From: Paenibacillus sp. MBLB1832
GTDB lineage: Bacteria; Bacillota; Bacilli; Paenibacillales; NBRC-103111
Assembly (NCBI RefSeq): GCF_032271945.1
Contig: NZ_CP130319.1
Location: 1,817,001-1,881,000 of the forward strand
Reading direction: 5' to 3'
DNA: 64,000 nucleotides
Part shown: piece by piece, positions 62,121 through 64,000 of the stretch
Layout of the letters: every line of letters begins with the position of its first letter
Position numbering within the stretch: the stretch's first letter is position 1
The notes under the pieces: model-generated
What the model saw: the letters and a program-made list of their open reading frames with translations, nothing else
Databases searched by the model: none
Told to the model about the DNA's origin: nothing
Position numbers and translations under genes: made by a program

Positions 62121-64000
62121 ATGAACTACCCAAGCTTTACTATGAAAGTGGATGGAAAGCTTCTCTTTGCAACGCTATTGTTCTTCGTGCTGATTATGAT
62201 TGGTATGGATAAGGCGGAAGCCCGAGACTATTATATTGATTCGGCTGCTTCTGGCGATAGCGGGCAAGCTACACTATCGGACCCTTGGAAAACGTTAACT
62301 CAAGTGAATGCGACCACTTTCTCGGCTGGAGACCGCATCTTCTTCAAATCCGGAGGGGTATGGACGGGGCAATTGCATCCCCTGGGTTCTGGGAACTCCA
62401 CAGCTTCCATCATCATTGATAAATATGGCGGTACAGCGAAGCCAATTATCAATGGTGGTGGTTTGATAGGTGGAACCGTGTATTTGTACAACCAGCAATA
62501 CTGGGAAATCAACAACCTTGAAATTACGAACGACAGTTCGACTAATGATGTGCGGATGGGTGTTCATGTTGTGGCAGAAAATAGTGGCGCCCGCAAGCAT
62601 TTTCAGTTGAAGAATCTGACCATTCATAACGTTAAGGGTGGATCGACCAATACGGCCCCCTATAAAAACACAGGCGGTATCTTCTTCGAGGCTAAGGGCC
62701 CAACCAAGGCCTGGTTCGACGATATTCTCATCCAAGACAATAATTTGTATACAATTGATCGTACAGGGATTTTTACATCAGCTACCTATGGTAATAATGC
62801 AGACCCCAACTTTACACCCTTGCTGAATGTGGTAGTCCGGAATAACGTACTTCGTGACATTGGCGGGGACGGCATACTCATTCGTTCTACGAACGATGCG
62901 CTTATTGAGTACAATACAGTAAGCGAGTCGCGCTCCCGCTCCACAGAAGCGAATGTCGCTGTTTGGCCGATCAACAGCAATAATACGATCATGCAGTTTA
63001 ATGAAGTGTATAATACAATTGGTACGATTGACGGAGAATCCTTCGATTGTGATTATAGCAACCGGGGATGTACAGTCCAATACAACTACAGCCATGACAA
63101 TGATGGCGGCTTCTTGCTCATGATGGGCAACACGTTCAACGACAATATTGTAGTCCGCTACAATATCAGTCAAGGCGATAAAACAAGGACTTTCCAGCTG
63201 AATGGCGGAACGGCGCCTTTAAATACGCAAATTTATAATAATACGATCTTCATTAACCCCGGAGATTCGGTACTCTTCTTCGGTCAAGCGATCAATGCAA
63301 GCAGTAATTACCTTTCCTTCCGTAACAATGTGATTGCCAATGCAGGGACTCTCAGCTATCAAGGTGGAAATGCGACCTTCGATGCGAATTTCTATGGCGG
63401 CACAGCAGGGGTGAATGAGCCTACCAGTACGCAGGACCTGAACAAGCTGAGCGGTACAGTGGGCCTTGTATGCGGCGGCTGTGGAGGTTTGGGAATGAAT
63501 TCTGTGGATGGCTACAAGCTGAAGACTGGTTCAACTGCATTGGGCTCGGGGGTCACGATCACCAATAATGGTGGCCGCGACTACTGGGGCAATACATTAG
63601 GATCGAGCATTAACCGCGGCGCTTATGGTGGTCCTGCTGTGAATGCGCTGTCCGCTGATTCATTCAATGGAGGAACCGTTGGGACAGCTCCGACTGGCTG
63701 GACGTCGACCATTGCCGGTGCAACGGTCGAGAGCTACCCAAGCACAGCGGATAAATCCGTTCGATTCCAGGATGCGAGCACAACGGATGCACTGGACTTG
63801 AACAAGTCGTTCGCGGACCAGACCGGTAAGCTGGTCATCCAGTATCAGTTCCTGCAAACGACAACAACCGGGGAATTCAAGCTGTATTTGAAGGATGGTA
63901 CAACGAATGGCATTTCGTTCTTTGCCAAAGATGGTTTGTTTAGCTACAAGAATAGCTCGGGAGCTTATCCGACTGTGGGTACCTACGCTGCCAATGAATG
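62121..64000 (+). CDS. Secreted right-handed beta-helix protein (3' cut by window)
   Basis: Open from ATG 62121 (AAGGAG site at 62104-62109) to the window end, at least 626 residues. Signal peptide (about 1-37; LLFATLLFFVLIMIGM). Opening DYYIDSAASGDSGQATLSDPWKT and repeated ladder motifs such as IEYNTVSESRS, MQFNEVYNTIG, VQYNYSHDNDGG and VRYNISQGD mark a parallel beta-helix as in polysaccharide lyases and GH28-like enzymes; an Asn ladder is visible. Near residue 515 a concanavalin-like module begins (DSFNGGTVGTAPTGW), related to that of the GH39-like enzyme. Substrate and catalytic residues not determined. Confidence 0.8.
   Translation, partial: MNYPSFTMKVDGKLLFATLLFFVLIMIGMDKAEARDYYIDSAASGDSGQATLSDPWKTLTQVNATTFSAGDRIFFKSGGVWTGQLHPLGSGNSTASIIIDKYGGTAKPIINGGGLIGGTVYLYNQQYWEINNLEITNDSSTNDVRMGVHVVAENSGARKHFQLKNLTIHNVKGGSTNTAPYKNTGGIFFEAKGPTKAWFDDILIQDNNLYTIDRTGIFTSATYGNNADPNFTPLLNVVVRNNVLRDIGGDGILIRSTNDALIEYNTVSESRSRSTEANVAVWPINSNNTIMQFNEVYNTIGTIDGESFDCDYSNRGCTVQYNYSHDNDGGFLLMMGNTFNDNIVVRYNISQGDKTRTFQLNGGTAPLNTQIYNNTIFINPGDSVLFFGQAINASSNYLSFRNNVIANAGTLSYQGGNATFDANFYGGTAGVNEPTSTQDLNKLSGTVGLVCGGCGGLGMNSVDGYKLKTGSTALGSGVTITNNGGRDYWGNTLGSSINRGAYGGPAVNALSADSFNGGTVGTAPTGWTSTIAGATVESYPSTADKSVRFQDASTTDALDLNKSFADQTGKLVIQYQFLQTTTTGEFKLYLKDGTTNGISFFAKDGLFSYKNSSGAYPTVGTYAANE

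Overview
The window looks like a chromosomal segment of a Paenibacillus-type Gram-positive soil bacterium (Paenibacillaceae). The reasons are strong AGGAGG ribosome binding sites, TTG/GTG starts, lipobox-type solute-binding proteins, YesM/YesN (histidine kinase plus AraC-type response regulator) pairs beside LplA/LplB/LplC-type sugar transporters, SLH-anchored surface protein, GT39-like enzymes, a sporulation sigma-K fragment and CcpA-type cre boxes. Almost every intact gene concerns uptake or breakdown of carbohydrate. I see no rRNA, tRNA, CRISPR array, complete insertion sequence or phage module.

Layout. 0-5.9 kb: 3' end of a sugar ABC transporter operon (binding protein, two permeases, terminator), then an amidohydrolase, a small Rieske protein and a GH88/GH105-like hydrolase with an N-terminal DNRLRE domain. 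5.9-6.6 kb: gene debris (IS110-type transposase piece, tail of a GH38 mannosidase with its terminator). 6.8-15.4 kb: one clean catabolic operon (ABC transporter, cupin, Tm-1-like protein, PEP-hydrolase-like TIM barrel, sugar isomerase/epimerase, Gfo/Idh/MocA dehydrogenase) followed by its probable GntR/FCD regulator; near-identical operators lie at both promoters. 15.4-18.3 kb: a second debris field (truncated sigK, an antisense lplB piece with part of its promoter, a GH1 gene with an internal deletion). 18.3-23.7 kb: a 1277-residue double GT-C glycosyltransferase and a convergent secreted GH5 enzyme. 24-37 kb: YesN/YesM, a divergent binding protein, a 1858-residue secreted GH2 enzyme carrying CBMs, cohesin and dockerin, and an SLH-anchored cohesin protein. 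37-42 kb: DUF4832-like protein and an LplBC/binding-protein operon on the minus strand. 42.2-43 kb: third debris field. 43-46.6 kb: AraC regulator with two FAD-type oxidoreductases. 46.8-56 kb: a second YesN/YesM - binding protein - permease pair - secreted GH39-like enzyme locus. 56-64 kb: AraC regulator, GH38 alpha-mannosidase, aldo/keto reductase, decayed Gfo/Idh gene and a secreted beta-helix protein cut by the window end.

How it fits together (inference): secreted modular enzymes (GH5, GH2, GH39-like, beta-helix protein) attack plant or microbial polysaccharide, some under CcpA control; YesMN pairs sense products and activate lipoprotein/permease systems; cytoplasmic GH38, GH105-like enzyme, aldo/keto reductase and dehydrogenases finish the sugars. 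The most striking unit is the neighbouring dockerin+cohesin GH2 enzyme and SLH-anchored cohesin, which resembles a minimal cell-surface cellulosome-like assembly. The second is the Tm-1/PEP-hydrolase sugar operon with its own operator-regulator pair. Three debris fields show repeated duplication and decay of transporter, sigma factor and hydrolase genes.
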